This document shows, one piece after another, positions 1 through 10,658 of a DNA stretch of 64,000 nucleotides. The notes below the pieces were generated by a model. It saw only the letters and a list, made by a program, of their open reading frames with translations. It did not search any database and was not told the DNA's origin. A program made the position numbers and the translations under genes. Location: contig OY282558.1 of NCBI GenBank assembly GCA_958295665.1, positions 332,107,106 to 332,171,105 on the forward strand. The letters run 5' to 3'. Each line of letters starts with the position of its first letter. Position 1 is the stretch's first letter. Source of the DNA: Tipula vernalis (lineage: Eukaryota > Arthropoda > Insecta > Diptera > Tipulidae).

Positions 1-547
1 CGTAATGTGAACTCAGGCTTGTGGACTGGTTTAAGTGCTTTCAAACCAGCTTAACCAATTTTTTTTCTCACTAAGGTGGCCGAAATTTGTTTTCCCGTTG
101 CTCGCTCAAGATCCCCTCTTATGTCCGATGAAGTTTTAAAACGGTTCCGACGACATTGTAGTATTAAAAATTCTAAAATCTCTAAAAATTGATCAAATTC
201 AATGAATCAGAGGTGTATCGCTGTAATAAAAGCAAATGGCGGTCCAACAAAATATTAATATTAAAGATAGAATTTCTATAAATCAGTAAAAAACAAAAAA
301 AAAATTAAATAATAAGTGTTTAATTTATTCCATTACTTTAACTCCAATCAGCGTATTTTGAAAATTTTGGCATTTTTCGGGTTTCCCCCTAAATTGCAGG
401 TAAATTTTTTTTTCCAAAAAATTAGGTCATACATGTATTTAAAATGAAACAATAAGGCAATTGCTTTCAAAAGTTTAGTAATTTTAGCAAAAAAAGACTC
501 CAATTTGTGACAAAATATGTTTGCCCAATTTTTTTTTACCAGCACTG
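1..547. other. AT-rich DNA ending in a Tc1-like terminus
   Basis: No gene is visible. At 541-547 the minus strand reads CAGTGCT with a flanking TA (548-549), followed inward by GGTAAAAAAAAATTGGGC. This is the classic form of a Tc1/mariner inverted repeat end. The opposite end was not found, so the element is either truncated or begins outside the window. Short ORFs here look like chance. Confidence 0.35.
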
Positions 548-552
548 TATAT

Positions 553-1572
553 CATATAAATTTTATAAGAAATTAGAAACGAGGAAAAAAAATATCTTTT
601 CATAAAAACACATTCATAAAAACATATGAAAACGTTACAAATTCTTAATTATGATTTCTGAAATATTTTCATAAATGTTGGAATGTCAACATATATGAAT
701 GTCGTTTAAGTAAATCGTTTTCATTTTCTTGTAATAATTGATTTATTTAAACCAAATTTAATAAAAATTTCATAACAACAGCATTCTGGTCAAATTGAAA
801 TAAAAGCTTACTACAATTCATCAGTGATCATTAAGTGAAAATGTAAAATTTGGTGAAATCACATCAAAAATTACCACCTACGTGGCACTATTCTGTTTTT
901 CCCGGGGAATTGCGAATTGGGAATTGATTTATTGCGACTTTTTAGTGTATTTTCCAAAGCATACTAAATTTTGGGGAAAAATATTGTAGTTCCATTTCAT
1001 AGCAATTTTGTTGTTTAGTTTGCTCTTAAAATTTGTTTAGGAATTATTTTTTCCCAAAGTTTTACACTAAAAAGCTACAATAAATCAATTCCCAATTCGC
1101 AATTCTCCGGGAAAACCAGAATAAGTGGCACCGGGAAAATTTCAAGTTCAAAAATTGTAACAAAAGCAACAAATTGACAAAATATTAAGAACGTGTGACA
1201 ATTTTGTCATTAAATAGTTTTTAAACATCGGTCGCACACTAGTAAAACTAAAGTTAAATTTAGCAAGTACCTATATACGAAGTATGATGGACTCTGTGTT
1301 GCCTTTTCCTTTTTCTTTGATGTATTTTTCAAAATCAAAGTTCAAAAAATATTTTTTAGAAATAATTTAGTTTTAAGAATATTTCTGCAATTAATATTTA
1401 TTGTTGTTAAAGATATTTAGAAAACTTTTATATAAACATATTATATGATTTTTGGTTTTTTCATTGAACAACTTGAAGCTAAAAAACATCATTTTTCCTA
1501 TGGATTCCTATGGAAATCAGTAAAAAGGTATGCCACTAAAAAAACTTCTAAAAAATACGTCATGATGATTAT
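553..1572 (-). repeat. Interspersed repeat, copy 1 (inverted relative to 28614-29477)
   Basis: Long stretches match the reverse complement of 28614-29477, for example the part around 630-760 against 29210-29360 and the part around 1445-1572 against 28620-28720. The outer end carries GATTATGGC, the inverse of GCCATAATC at 28616, so the family appears to end in an inverted repeat. The left end is cut off next to the Tc1-like terminus at 547. No conserved ORF: the 77-codon frame at 1445-1678 is open only by chance and is not kept in copy 2. A smaller MITE is nested inside. Confidence 0.6.
881..1132. mobile_element. Nested MITE with ~50-70 bp terminal inverted repeats
   Basis: The left arm (from 881) contains GTGGCACTATTCTG and GAATTGCGAATTGGGAATTG. 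The right arm (to 1132) carries the reverse complement almost unchanged. The element is about 250 bp, has no coding capacity, and is absent from the second copy of the host repeat, where the flanks join directly near 29090. That absence makes it a clean insertion. Superfamily not determined. Confidence 0.7.
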
Positions 1573-1754
1573 GGCCCTTATACTCAAGAAGACTCTGGTT
1601 ATACTCCTCAAACAGTTAACAACATTTAATATAGATACATCACTAGATGAATTTGTATTCAGTTGTAACATTTGTTAAATAAAACAATAAAAAAATATAA
1701 AGGGCTGAAACGTCACGAGGTGATCAGAACTTTGGTCAGTATTATGTGCGTTCG

Positions 1755-2080
1755 TGAGATTATATGAAGTCAATCATCAAGTCAGTCTTACTCAATCTAA
1801 GCCCAGTCTCCAACTGAACTCCTTAATAATCCCTTTACAATCTAACATCAATATCCAACTCAATCTCCAAGTCAACCTCCAATTCAATCCCAGCATAATC
1901 TCCAACGAAATCACAAAATCAACTCCTAACCCTACCCTCAACTTAGTCACCAATTCAACCCCAAATTAACTCAACACTCAATACAATCTCCAAATTAACC
2001 CCAAACTAGCTCCTCAACTTAACCCTAATTATATTTTCCTTTTTCAGTCTCCTACCTACAACTTCCCCCCAGCTTCAACT
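1755..2080 (+). repeat. G-poor degenerate minisatellite, block 1
   Basis: The plus strand is built of loosely repeated CAATCTCCAACTCAA-like words and contains very few G residues over about 320 bp. Any frame therefore reads as Asn/Leu/Pro/Ser/Thr-rich low-complexity peptide, so I do not call a gene. A related block lies at 5250-5390, and the DNA between them is largely inserted elements. Confidence 0.55.
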
Positions 2081-2398
2081 TTGTAATGACGCCCACGGTT
2101 GTTGTGGTTCCTATCCCTGCTTTTTAAATAAATTTCGCTTTATTTATAGTTCTGGGAATTTTTATTGACCTAATAGAGGAAAAAATTGCTGTAAATCAAT
2201 AATGTTTGCAAAAACAAATATTAAGTATACCAATCTTTCGTCTGAATATTTAAATATGTATGTAGCGCAAGAAGCTGAAAAGTAAAAATCTGTAATTTGA
2301 AATAACGACTTTAGTAACATTATTCATAAATTTTATATTTTGTGGAAAAAAGAAAGAATAATTAAATAGAATATGATTTAGTTTAATTTTAAAATATA

Positions 2399-2634
<236 letters not shown>

Positions 2635-2940
2635 CAGTCCGAACCAACATTATTTGTACCTGCTAAATTTTTGATGCAACGTAACGCAAACAACTTTAAA
2701 AATTATATAAATAATAATCTTTTTGAAAACATTAATTTTAATTCAATAAAGTTAATTACCCTGCTTTACATTTCTATCAACATTTTTTTAAACTTTTAGT
2801 TCTAGGAAAAGTTACAGTTAATTTTGTTTTTACCAAAATTATTTGTACCCACAAATTTGTTCTCAATATTATTTGTGCAATATGGAAAAAAATCAAAATA
2901 AAATAGTAAATCAAATAAATTTCAGATTATTTTTTGCTAA

Positions 2941-3300
2941 TTAAATGAAGATATAGTTACTCATATTTTGTATGCAGACCGTCAATTTTTGTTTAGCCTC
3001 TATATCATCTAGCAAGTGGTTCAAAAATTTATTGTTAACATCACCTACAATCTTATCCCGCTCAGTTTTCTGGGCACCCTGCTACAAATTTTTGGTATTT
3101 TTAGATCATGAATATCTTACACTTTAATTTAAACCTCCGCAAGTTTAAATCGCAATCCTGCCCTGGCCAATACAAATAATTATATTCAAGATTTTTGTAT
3201 AATTTCATGGCAATAACTCTTGTTATGTGTGGGAGCATTATTGTGCTGAAGAGCAAATTGAAGACTGACTAGTTTATAATCGACCAGGAATGTTACTTCA
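2941..3300 (-). pseudogene. Tc1-like transposase 3' half, left arm
   Basis: On the minus strand this arm decodes, with frameshifts, to a degenerate C-terminal part of a Tc1/mariner DDE transposase. There is an NNAPTHNKS segment where the family has a QDNAPxH motif, then LYWPGQDCDLNL where the family has xWPxQSPDLNP. The C-terminal stretch including DKIVGDVNNKFLNHLLDD ends at a stop at 2941-2943. The glutamate of the DDE triad and all N-terminal domains are missing. It mirrors the right-arm copy. Confidence 0.5.
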
Positions 3301-3639
3301 TGAAATAAACCGAAATTGAACTATGGCCTTGAATAGTTGTAGTTTATAGGGCATACAGACAAACGGAATATGATCTACCGTCAGGAAATGAAACGTGAAA
3401 GACATCATAAGATAGGCCCTTTGATCTACGGAGAACTGTTTTATATCCAAATTAGTACACTTTTGTCTTAATTTGATAATATTGGAAATATTTTTATTAT
3501 TACATAAACATCGATCATCAATTAGTGTGGATACTGCTTCGCTTAGTTTTCCCTGGGCAGCAAATAAAAGGTTACACAGCTTTACAAACTGAACTATTCA
3601 AGGAGAATGTTCTATTTCGGTTTATTTGATTAAGTAACA

Positions 3640-3982
3640 TTCCTGGTTGATGATAAACTAGTCGGTCCTCAATTTGCTTTTCAGTTCAATAGTGCTCCCA
3701 TACATAAGAAAAGTCATTGCCACGAATTTCTGCAAAAATCTTGAATATAATTATTTGTCTTGGCCAGGCAGGATTTCGATTTAATCTTGCAAGGGTTTAA
3801 ATTAAAGTGTAAGATAATCTAAAAATACCAATAATTTGTAGCAGGGTACCCAGAAAACTGAGCGGGATAAGATTGTAGATGATGTTAACAACAAATTTTT
3901 GAACCACTTGCTAGATGATATAGACGCTAAACAAAAATTGACGGTCTGCATACAAAATATGAGTAACTATATCTTCATTTAA
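3640..3982 (+). pseudogene. Tc1-like transposase 3' half, right arm
   Basis: This is the mirror copy of the fragment in the left arm. The most readable piece is the C-terminal frame from about 3847 to the TAA at 3980-3982, containing TERDKIVDDVNNKFLNHLL and KQKLTVCIQNMSNYIFI. It fits the C-terminal tail of a Tc1-like transposase. Upstream of it the frame is broken. It cannot encode an active enzyme. Confidence 0.5.
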
Positions 3983-4343
3983 TTAGCAAAAAATAATCTT
4001 AAATTTATTTGATTTACTATTTTATTTTGATTTTTTCCATATTGCACAAATAATATTGAGAACAAATTTGTGGGTACAAATAATTTTGGTAAAAACAAAA
4101 TTAACTGTAACTTTTCCTAGAACTAAAATTTTAAAAAAATGTTGATAGAAAAGTAAAGCAGGGTAATTACATTTATTAAATTAAAATTAATGTTTTCAAA
4201 AAGTTTATTATTTATATAATTTTTAAAGTTGTTTGCGTTACGTTGCATCAAAAATTTGGCAGGTACAAATAATTTTGGTTCGGGCTGTATACTCGTATAT
4301 AATTGTTATTGTTGTAAAGAAGAAAATAAGTTTGTGTCTTATA

Positions 4344-4741
4344 AAAAATAACGGTTAAAAACAATATTTGTTTTTTAATTTAATTATAAATTATAATTTT
4401 TTACATTCACATACGAAAAAAATAAACAATTTAAAAAATAATTTAAGAAGAGTTCTCTCTGATAGTGATAATTATTTAATTTTAAAAAATTTATGGAAAA
4501 CCTAGTTTCGGAAAATTCTTCCTTTATCAGTTCCTTTAACTGACTTTTCCGAAATCAGGTTTTCCATAAATTTTTTAAAATTAAATAATTATCACTCTAA
4601 GAGAAAATTCTTCGTAAATTATTTTTTAAATTGTTTATTTTTTTCGTATGTGAATGTGAAAAATTATAATTTATAATTAAAAATAAAATAAATGTTTTTA
4701 ACAAATTACAAAACTAATATTGTTTTCAACCGTGTAATAAA
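4344..4741. mobile_element. Hairpin MITE (~400 bp)
   Basis: Nearly the whole element is an inverted repeat: AACGGTT with AACAATATT at the left end is mirrored by AATATTG and AACCGT at the right end. The centre at about 4515-4550 carries the small mirrored words TTCCTTTATCAGTTCC and AACTGACTTTTCCGAAA. No coding capacity. The flanks do not show a clear target duplication. Confidence 0.65.
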
Positions 4742-5068
4742 AAAGTGATAAAACCCACAACGCACCAAAATTAAAAATGGATTTTTGCAATATTTATAAC
4801 ATAAATAATTTTGTGTTTATTTCGCCTTGAAAATGATGTACAACATCGAACATTTGGCAAAATATAAACTTTAAATATTTAAAGACGTGAAATTGGTCTA
4901 TAATTCAGCCGTGAAAAATTAATTCCTCATACTTTTCCATAATATTATAAAACCTCATCTAAAAATCATTTTAGAATCCCATTTCCATCGCGGAAGTCAA
5001 ATTTCATCAAAATCGGTTAAGAAATAAATAAGTTCCATCCTAATTGGTCATTCATTTAATTTGCTAAA
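4742..5068. other. AT-rich spacer
   Basis: I see no gene, repeat or element end in this stretch. Confidence 0.5.
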
Positions 5069-5125
5069 GGTTTAATTTGAAATGTAAAAGGTTTAATTTG
5101 AAATGTAAAAGGTTCAATTTGAGGT
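5069..5125 (+). repeat. 21-bp tandem repeat, ~2.7 copies
   Basis: GGTTTAATTTGAAATGTAAAA is repeated at 5069 and 5090, with a third diverged partial copy from 5111. Confidence 0.85.
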
Positions 5126-5249
5126 TTGAGATATTAACAGTGACCTTTCTTAAGACTTAAACAACATTTGTGTAAGGTTGGTTCAAATCGGTCGTCGTGT
5201 GGATTTGTTTAAATATCATATACATACAAACACTCACTTTATTTTATAG

Positions 5250-5390
5250 ATTGCTCAACTGCTCATTAAACGCTGGTCCAACACCATCTCAACCCCAAAT
5301 TCAACCCGCAAACGGCCCCCAACTCAACCCTCAACCCAACCGCAAACTCTCTTTCAACTCAATATTCAAACCAGCATACAAAAAACTTGG
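5250..5390 (+). repeat. G-poor degenerate minisatellite, block 2
   Basis: Repeated CAACCCAAATTCAACCC-like words, strongly biased to C and A on the plus strand, closely resemble the block at 1755-2080. The Pro/Gln/Asn-rich frame across it is low-complexity and not called as a gene. Confidence 0.5.
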
Positions 5391-5399
5391 TTCATAATT

Positions 5400-7610
5400 T
5401 TATAACCAGGTATTTTGGGTCAATTCGTATGGTAGGTACGCGACACTCTTGACGCGAAGGTTCCAAAAGCTTTTCAAATCTGGGCCTTGGCCATTGAACC
5501 AGATTGGCAAAAAAAAACTCTAAATCGAACAAACCGTTCTCGAGATACCATGGGTACAGACATCCAGAAAGAGGCACGGACACTTTTTTTCCTTTTTTAG
5601 ACAGGAACTTTCAAAACGTCGATAAAAGTGGTTTTGGACCAACCAAATTTTTGATCATTTTTGACAGGATTTCAATACTTTGGTCTTTTTAGGCCGAAGT
5701 AAAAAATGTTTATTTTAAAAATAAAAATATTGTAGAATTTATAATTAAAAAGCTAATATCTCCAGTTTTTTAAAAATATTATTCCCAAATCAACCACGTA
5801 AGCAAGTTTTGTACATTTTATGCTCAAAATTTAAATTTGTTGCCAAAATAATTACGTCTAAGTAAAATTGATTAAGATCGGGGACTTATCGGGGAATTAT
5901 AAATATCGAAACAATTATGTCAAGGAATAAAATTTATTTAATTGAATGCCACCTTACAAATTAAATTCTCTATTTTATTGAAAAATTTATTCATTGCACT
6001 AAATAATTTTCTTGAAACTGGGAGACATTCGAACTTGACGATGAAAAACAAGCATAACGTTTGGAATGGTAAATGAATGAGTAACTTTGTTTTCATCAGT
6101 TCGTTCGTATTGCAATGACACAAGGGAAATTAAGAATTTTATTCACATTTACTTACGTTTCTGTGACGATGTCGTTGTATTTTATGGTTTTTTTTTGTTT
6201 TTGGTACAAATATTATTACTAACTAAAAGAAATCGAGTCCTGTTGGGTTTTTATAAATTTAATTTATTTTAGTTACATGAATTATTGAAAATTTAAGACG
6301 ATTAATAAGATTAAGGAAAGAAAATATAGATGGGACCGAAAACGAGTCAAAAATGGAGTGACAACAAAAACTTGCGCTTATGTTGGTCACGAGTCACAAT
6401 TTTTATTGAAAATTAATTATTAGCAAACTTTTATTTCTCCGTTGGATACTCAAGGACGAGGTCAACTGCGACAACTAACGTTTTTAGGTAGGGTGATGGG
6501 ATTTTAGACTATGTATATAGTTTTCTACTGTATCAAGAAAAACCCAAAGCAAAAATGAAAAAAAAGGATTTGAAAAGGATACTTATTTTCAATCTTTGTC
6601 GTTTTCGTTATGTTATATTAAATTACGTATGTTTCATTTTTTTTTTTTTTTTTGTTGTTGTGTGGAGGAGATATTGGGGAGAATTATGGCAAATAATACA
6701 AATATTTTGTATTTTTTGCCGCTTACCGCTTCGTAAATCAATAAAGTTTTGTTTATTTTTTGTTTTGTTTGGTTTTTGTTGCTCATAGTTATATATTTTG
6801 AGTTTAAAGAAATTGGTTTTCTTATTGAATATAATCGAAAAGATAAATTGAATTGTGATAAGATTCAAAAGGTTTGAGTAAAAGTCTTTTATTTGGAAAA
6901 TCAGGAAAGTATAAAATTTGAATTTATAATACGAAGTAAATGTTTTTGCATTATGTATTTTTAACGATAATCGTATTTATCTTCTATAGCAAAATATTGC
7001 CAAGTTTTTTTTTTTTTTTTTTGATAAAAGATCCCAGTAGTCCTTGGAAATGAATTTAGGATTACGCTAAAAACGGACCAATTTCGAAAGGACTCTTATT
7101 AAACCAATTCTAACTATGAAAGGAAGGGATAAGAGTTAGTACTATTATTTTTATAGCGAGGCAAAGCAAGTCAAGGAGCATTCGTTACTTTGCAGAGTTT
7201 CTTGATTTTGGTCTTGATGACCAGTTTCCTTATTTTAACCTCTAAATCCACGTTTAAAATCCGCAAAAAAACGTGGTCTAATGAAAGACTTGGTTGACTA
7301 GCTATACAACAATTTAAAAGAATACCCAGAACGTCGACCCATATGCTAGTTGAACGATTTTCCCCTAAAATTTATAAAAAATGTTAAATGTAGTTAATTA
7401 AAAATAAAACAAAATGAATTGCAATAACACACAAGTTGGCGAGATCGTTCAGAAATCGAATTAAAAAAAAAACAACTTTATAGAACTAATTTATCATAAA
7501 ATACACTTCTTGCATGAACATTGAAATTACTTTAGTTTGCATAAAATATGTCTATAAAAAATTCTTATTCTATGAAATTCTTGTCTAAAGAATATTATGT
7601 TACACTTAGA
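5400..7610. other. AT-rich interval without recognisable genes
   Basis: Only short chance ORFs, poly-T runs (for example near 6640 and 7000) and AT-rich sequence are visible. The last ~35 bases lie next to the BEL insertion and include its left target duplication GACAA (7611-7615). Confidence 0.55.
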
Positions 7611-7615
7611 GACAA

Positions 7616-8070
7616 TGTATAATCTTGGGCCTTTCCAAGATTCCAGCCAATTTCGTCGAAGATGATTAAATCAAAAAAAAACTTTGCCAAGCACTTTATT
7701 TCATCGTGGCGACTAATTTATTTTGTTCAATTTATGATATTTATAAAAATGCATTGATTTTTGAAAGCACAATAATTTATTGGATGTTACTTCTCCAATA
7801 TTCGATATGCAATTGATTTTATTTTACGTTAACAAACTAGAAATTAACAATTAATTACGTCCGTCATGGATATAACGCAAACCCAAATCAGCAGATTTAA
7901 TGGTTTGAACGTTATATAAACAAAAATATGATAATTATGTATGTACGGATGTTAAATGAGGGTGACCAAAAAGTTTTAAATGCAATATGTAACAATAAAA
8001 ATAAAAATGAATGATTTTGAAATTAAAGAATAATAAAGTATAATAAAAATTAAATTACGAAGATTATTCA
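7616..8070 (-). repeat. BEL LTR A (3' LTR of copy 1)
   Basis: 455 bp. On the minus strand it starts TGAATAATCTT and ends AAGATTATACA, giving imperfect inverted termini with TG...CA ends. It differs from LTR C mainly by a 4-bp duplication (ACGTCCGTC for ACGTC) near 7860. A purine-rich GGCGGGGATGA lies just upstream on the minus strand (8071-8081) as the probable polypurine tract. Confidence 0.9.
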
Positions 8071-9230
8071 TCATCCCCGCCTTGAATGCTTCCAGCTTTC
8101 AACATCGATTCCGTACCCATCGACGGAAAAGGACAGATTTTGGTAACTGGCCTTTTTATAATGCCCCCTTGAGTTTTTAGAGTGACCACCCTAACCAATT
8201 TATCGCTTCCCTCCAACACACGACCCATTTTCCACCTCAGAGGTGGTAGATTGTCTTCCTTTACGAGAACGAGTTCTCCGACATCAATGTTCCGCGATGA
8301 TGTTGACCATTTTCTGCGATGCTGCATCCCTAGGAGGTACTCATTAGTCCAACGCGACCAGAAGTGCTGATGTAATTGCTGAACATTTCGCCGCCGTTTT
8401 AAATACGGCACCTTTTCATTTTCGATATTCGGCTCCATAATTGCCGTGAGAGGTCGTCCGACTAGAAAATGCCCGGGAGTAATTGCCTCAAGATCGTTCG
8501 GGTCTGATGATAGTGGGGTCAATGACTGTGAATTTAATACAGCTTCCACTTGCTTAAATACTGTATTCATCTCTTCATACGTTAAGGATGAGTCCCCCGT
8601 TATCCGACGTAAATGGTGCTTCGCGGATTTTACGGCAGCTTCGTAGATCCCACCGAAATGTGGGGCCAATGGTGGAGCAAAACGCCAATTTATCATACTT
8701 TCTTGACATACGCGCAAAATCCCGTCGTTACAATGTTGAGTTTTGAATAACTGGTACAACTCGTGTAAGGAAGAATTTGCTCCTACAAAATTCGTACCAT
8801 TATCACAAAATATGTTTTTGCGCATACCTCTTGTTGAAATGAATCTCTTCAGAGCTCCAACAAATGCATCTGAAGACAGGTCTGACACCAGTTCCAAATG
8901 AACTGCTTTTATCGCCAGACATACGAATATGGCTAAATATCCTTTTGTTGGCTCCTTGCCTCGTATTTTGTGGTGTATAAAGAAAGGACCTGCGAAGTCG
9001 ACTCCAACATTGTAAAATGGTGGCGCACATGTAACACGTTCGGTTGGAAAATCCCCCATCTTCTGCTGACTCGTTTTTGCTCGAAATCGGAAACAGAGGA
9101 TGCAATTGTGGCACACCCTTTTTGCTAGCCTTCGTCCATTAATTGGCCAGTATTCTTGCCGCACAGCTGCCAATAATGCCTGTGGACCTGCGTGAAGAAG
9201 TTTTTTATGAAAATAAGACAGGATTGACAA
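8064..9230 (-). CDS. pol: BEL/Pao integrase segment of pol, copy 1
   Basis: 388-codon frame carrying the retroviral-type integrase that inserts the cDNA. An N-terminal zinc-binding region comes first, with LLHAG and CHNCILC. The catalytic core follows: Asp in VDFAGPF, Asp in FCDNGTNF and Glu in HFGGIYEAAV. The BEL-type C-terminal domain contains GELVLVKEDNLPPLRWKMG. The first codon is TTG and not a true start: the frame continues in phase from the upstream RNase H segment across a TAG at 9252-9254. The final codons and stop run 7 bp into the LTR. No break is seen within the segment itself. Confidence 0.9.
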   Translation of the reverse strand: MSILSYFHKKLLHAGPQALLAAVRQEYWPINGRRLAKRVCHNCILCFRFRAKTSQQKMGDFPTERVTCAPPFYNVGVDFAGPFFIHHKIRGKEPTKGYLAIFVCLAIKAVHLELVSDLSSDAFVGALKRFISTRGMRKNIFCDNGTNFVGANSSLHELYQLFKTQHCNDGILRVCQESMINWRFAPPLAPHFGGIYEAAVKSAKHHLRRITGDSSLTYEEMNTVFKQVEAVLNSQSLTPLSSDPNDLEAITPGHFLVGRPLTAIMEPNIENEKVPYLKRRRNVQQLHQHFWSRWTNEYLLGMQHRRKWSTSSRNIDVGELVLVKEDNLPPLRWKMGRVLEGSDKLVRVVTLKTQGGIIKRPVTKICPFPSMGTESMLKAGSIQGGDDE

Positions 9231-9251
9231 GGTAATTGGATGTGTGGATGG

Positions 9252-10658
9252 CTATAAAATCGGATATTTCGTTGAATATGCGAGGGATGAATGTTTTAGT
9301 CGACCCCCCACTCGAAGGATTCCGCTACTATCTAGGAAAGGAGACAAAGGAATTAATGGGTCCTTGGGACTGAGTGGTGTTTTGGCCCTTAATGACCCCA
9401 TCTGGTCTTTAAAACCAGTAGACTGTATTATCTTTATTATTAAATTTAGACCATTCTGAAGATCACATGCCTGGATGTCGCCATATATCCTATCACTTTC
9501 TTGCCTTGACAGATAGTTGTGAATAAAGCGATGAACATAAGCCATAATTCTTTGCAAAGAGAGGAAATTTCGTGATTGGAATCTCTGCAGAAGGTCCACC
9601 TCCTCCAGCGCAGATGAACATGCCAAGGCGGCTTTAGTTTGCCGACGTTCCGGAACTTCATCTATTACTGGTATGCGTGACGTAGGCCATTGGTCAGGCG
9701 AGGTTTTCAAAAATGATGGCCCTGTAAACCACGATGAGTGCCGTATCAGTTCTAGTGGTGAACATCCTCTCGACAATAGATCCGCCGAGTTGAATTTAGT
9801 GCTGATATGGTGCCAATTAGATATTGCTGTCAGTCTCTGAATTTTTGCTACTTGATTCCCGACAAATGTTGTTAATGTGGTTGATTCCGAAGAGATCCAC
9901 GATAATGCTACTGCTGAATGTGACCAGTAGTAGGTTTCATGAATGGTGATATTTAAGACTGGAATAACCTTTCTTACCAGTTCAACTAACAGCAGAGCCG
10001 CACAAAGTTCAAGACGTGGTATGGTTGTTTTACTGAGAGGCGCCACACGAGACTTTGCGCAGATTAATTGAACGTTAACGGAGCACATGCCTTGACTCCT
10101 CAGATATATAGCTGCCCCAAATGCCTTTTCGCTAGCGTCTGCAAACCCGTGAAGCTCGTAAACCACGCCCATTGATGTTAATGTGATCCGCCGACTAACT
10201 TGAAGATCGTTTAAAAGTGTGAGCTGATTTCGAAAATCTTGCCAAACAGTAAACAGATCTTGTGGAAGCGACTGATCCCAATCATTCTTAAGCATCCATA
10301 TTTTTTGTAAATAAATTTTGACTCGTGTAATGACTGGCGAGGTAAGCCCGAGTGGATCGAATATACGAGCTATGTCTGACAAAACTGTTCTTTTCGTAAC
10401 TCGTCCTCCATTGTCTTTAACCTGGACATTAAAACAGAAAACGTCCGATGATGGCTGCCAATACATCCCAAGTGTCTTGATGAAATCGCCATTTTCGAGC
10501 TGAAGCAGTTTCTCGCGATGTTCCTGAGGTGTGCCCTCCAAAATGTCTTGCGAGTTGGCGCACCATTTTCGGAGTTCCATTCCCGCCGTGCTTAGAATTT
10601 TCGAGATTTGGGTTTTTATAGTCTTAGCCTCCTCCAAATTGTTGGTGCCGTACATCAT
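9252..10658 (-). CDS. pol: BEL/Pao RT C-terminal part and RNase H segment of pol, copy 1 (broken)
   Basis: 468-codon frame downstream of the reverse transcriptase active site. It contains the RT connection and RNase H. RNase H landmarks are FADAS, PRLELCAALL and YYWSHSAVALSW. In copy 2 the last motif reads YYWSDSAVALSW, so the third acidic active-site residue is His here, which should abolish RNase H activity. The frame overlaps the preceding RT segment in another phase just after the YIDD box, showing a small frameshift near 10640. It ends at TAG 9252-9254, in phase with integrase. It would normally be part of one gag-pol polyprotein. Confidence 0.88.
   Translation of the reverse strand: MMYGTNNLEEAKTIKTQISKILSTAGMELRKWCANSQDILEGTPQEHREKLLQLENGDFIKTLGMYWQPSSDVFCFNVQVKDNGGRVTKRTVLSDIARIFDPLGLTSPVITRVKIYLQKIWMLKNDWDQSLPQDLFTVWQDFRNQLTLLNDLQVSRRITLTSMGVVYELHGFADASEKAFGAAIYLRSQGMCSVNVQLICAKSRVAPLSKTTIPRLELCAALLLVELVRKVIPVLNITIHETYYWSHSAVALSWISSESTTLTTFVGNQVAKIQRLTAISNWHHISTKFNSADLLSRGCSPLELIRHSSWFTGPSFLKTSPDQWPTSRIPVIDEVPERRQTKAALACSSALEEVDLLQRFQSRNFLSLQRIMAYVHRFIHNYLSRQESDRIYGDIQACDLQNGLNLIIKIIQSTGFKDQMGSLRAKTPLSPKDPLIPLSPFLDSSGILRVGGRLKHSSLAYSTKYPIL

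Larger units (their letters stand above)
2635..4287. mobile_element. Tc1-like fold-back element with ~700-bp inverted arms
   Basis: The left end starts CAGTCCGAACCAA after TA and the right end is its inverse, TTGGTTCGGGCTG, followed by TA (4288-4289). CAGT termini and a TA duplication are Tc1/mariner hallmarks. The two arms (about 2635-3345 and 3590-4287) are near-complementary over roughly 700 bp and enclose a ~245-bp non-palindromic centre. Both arms carry the same 3' half of a Tc1-like transposase in opposite directions. Confidence 0.8.

Noticed and set aside
1754..1969. 71-codon Asn/Leu/Pro-rich ORF
   Set aside because: It lies wholly in a G-poor minisatellite, where stops on this strand are rare; no motif.
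1755..2080. Telomere-like CCTAA words
   Set aside because: Only isolated CTAACCCT matches occur; no regular TTAGG array.
5197..5397. 66-codon Pro/Gln/Asn-rich ORF
   Set aside because: Low-complexity translation of the second minisatellite block.
6555..6788. 77-codon Phe-rich ORF near the poly-T run
   Set aside because: Driven by T-rich sequence; no motif and no homologous copy in the window.
8182..9114. Several 60-100 codon ORFs within the integrase region and their duplicates at 14242-15174
   Set aside because: Shadow frames of the BEL pol gene.
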